NCBI GenBank assembly: GCA_021613335.1
Contig: JAJTWR010000302.1
Coordinates: 558,501 to 622,500 of the forward strand
Length of the DNA: 64,000 nucleotides
Direction: 5' to 3'
Source of the DNA: Whitmania pigra
Taxonomy: Eukaryota > Annelida > Clitellata > Hirudinida > Haemopidae
The position numbers and the translations under genes were made by a program. The notes beneath the pieces are model-generated. The model had not been told where the DNA came from and ran no database searches. It worked only from the letters and a program-made list of their open reading frames with translations. Position 1 is the first letter of the stretch, and every line of letters begins with the position of its first letter. Below, piece by piece: positions 63,746 to 64,000 of this stretch.

Positions 63746-64000
63746 TGTAGTGTTTAGTATTATGATTGCGAACTAAAGTCCGGTTGCTTTGCTGTCTTTC
63801 TATCTTCCTCTCTCTCTCTGAGGCTGCCTGTCTAGTACGTAAGAATTGGCGACGAGGATTTTGACGAACATACGCATTGAAAATGACGTATCCAATCGAG
63901 AATCTCCTTCAGTTTATGATTGCGAGAAACGAGAAATATGCGGAAGAACACCGATAGGAAGAAGAAAAACATCGTGAAGAAATGTTGATGCTGATCAGAG
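63746..64000 (+). mobile_element. Mag-like Ty3/gypsy 5' end in lectin H intron 1
   Basis: LTR about 63746-63844, primer site TGGCGACGAGGAT at 63847-63859 (tRNA-Ser(GCT)-like), gag start at 63883 (ATG, TYPIENLLQFMIA) with a TAG at 63955-63957. Same insertion point as in F, so inserted before the F/H duplication. Cut by the window edge. Confidence 0.82.

Overview
The window is nuclear DNA of an invertebrate animal that I cannot name from the sequence. The evidence is GT-AG introns with consistent phases, animal gene families (a BRPF chromatin reader, a calponin/transgelin muscle protein, C-type lectins), AATAAA polyadenylation signals, an AT-rich background with very long (AAT)n arrays, and a dense nested transposon load. 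There are no bacterial operons, CRISPR arrays or prophages. Exon coordinates below were built by hand from splice sites, reading phase and paralog comparison; no search was run.

Left part (1-18.4 kb), all on the minus strand. A BRPF/peregrin gene (7679 down past the left edge) has its C2H2 finger, PHD1, zinc knuckle, extended PHD and coiled-coil exons; a 1.8-kb CCACTATCATCA-type minisatellite fills one intron up to the splice donor. Next is a five-exon calponin-like gene (8545-11394) with a CH domain and seven calponin repeats. Then two paralogous genes (13032-15940, 16726-18355) encode two tandem TOPORS-like RING modules in one exon, followed by acidic exons and a basic tail. The first carries a 5'-truncated Dong-type retrotransposon inside an intronic (ATT)n array.

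Right part (19.6-64 kb), plus strand: a tandem array of secreted single-domain C-type lectin genes (A, B, C, D, F, an incomplete E, a wrecked copy G and the first exon of H). Each unit has a TATA box, a 61-nt signal-peptide exon and two exons that each encode half of the lectin domain. Units A-D also hold a 144-nt in-phase cassette, a decayed or repurposed duplicate of the first half-domain exon (two in C). Gene A carries a QPD motif and the others EPN; B, C and D have WYD in place of WND.

The lectin array collects mobile DNA, and the paralogous units provide empty sites that date and delimit insertions: a Helitron carrying a hAT MITE, hAT elements with 8-bp duplications, a Foldback-like element with a 9-bp duplication, Dong in (TAA)n, CR1/L2-like LINE fragments, Mag-like Ty3/gypsy remnants with a tRNA-Ser primer site, and a 1.87-kb LTR element with identical LTRs, 4-bp duplications and a tRNA-Leu-like primer site, plus two solo LTRs. 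Microsatellites, including a higher-order hexamer array that has co-duplicated an integrase fragment, occupy most remaining gaps.
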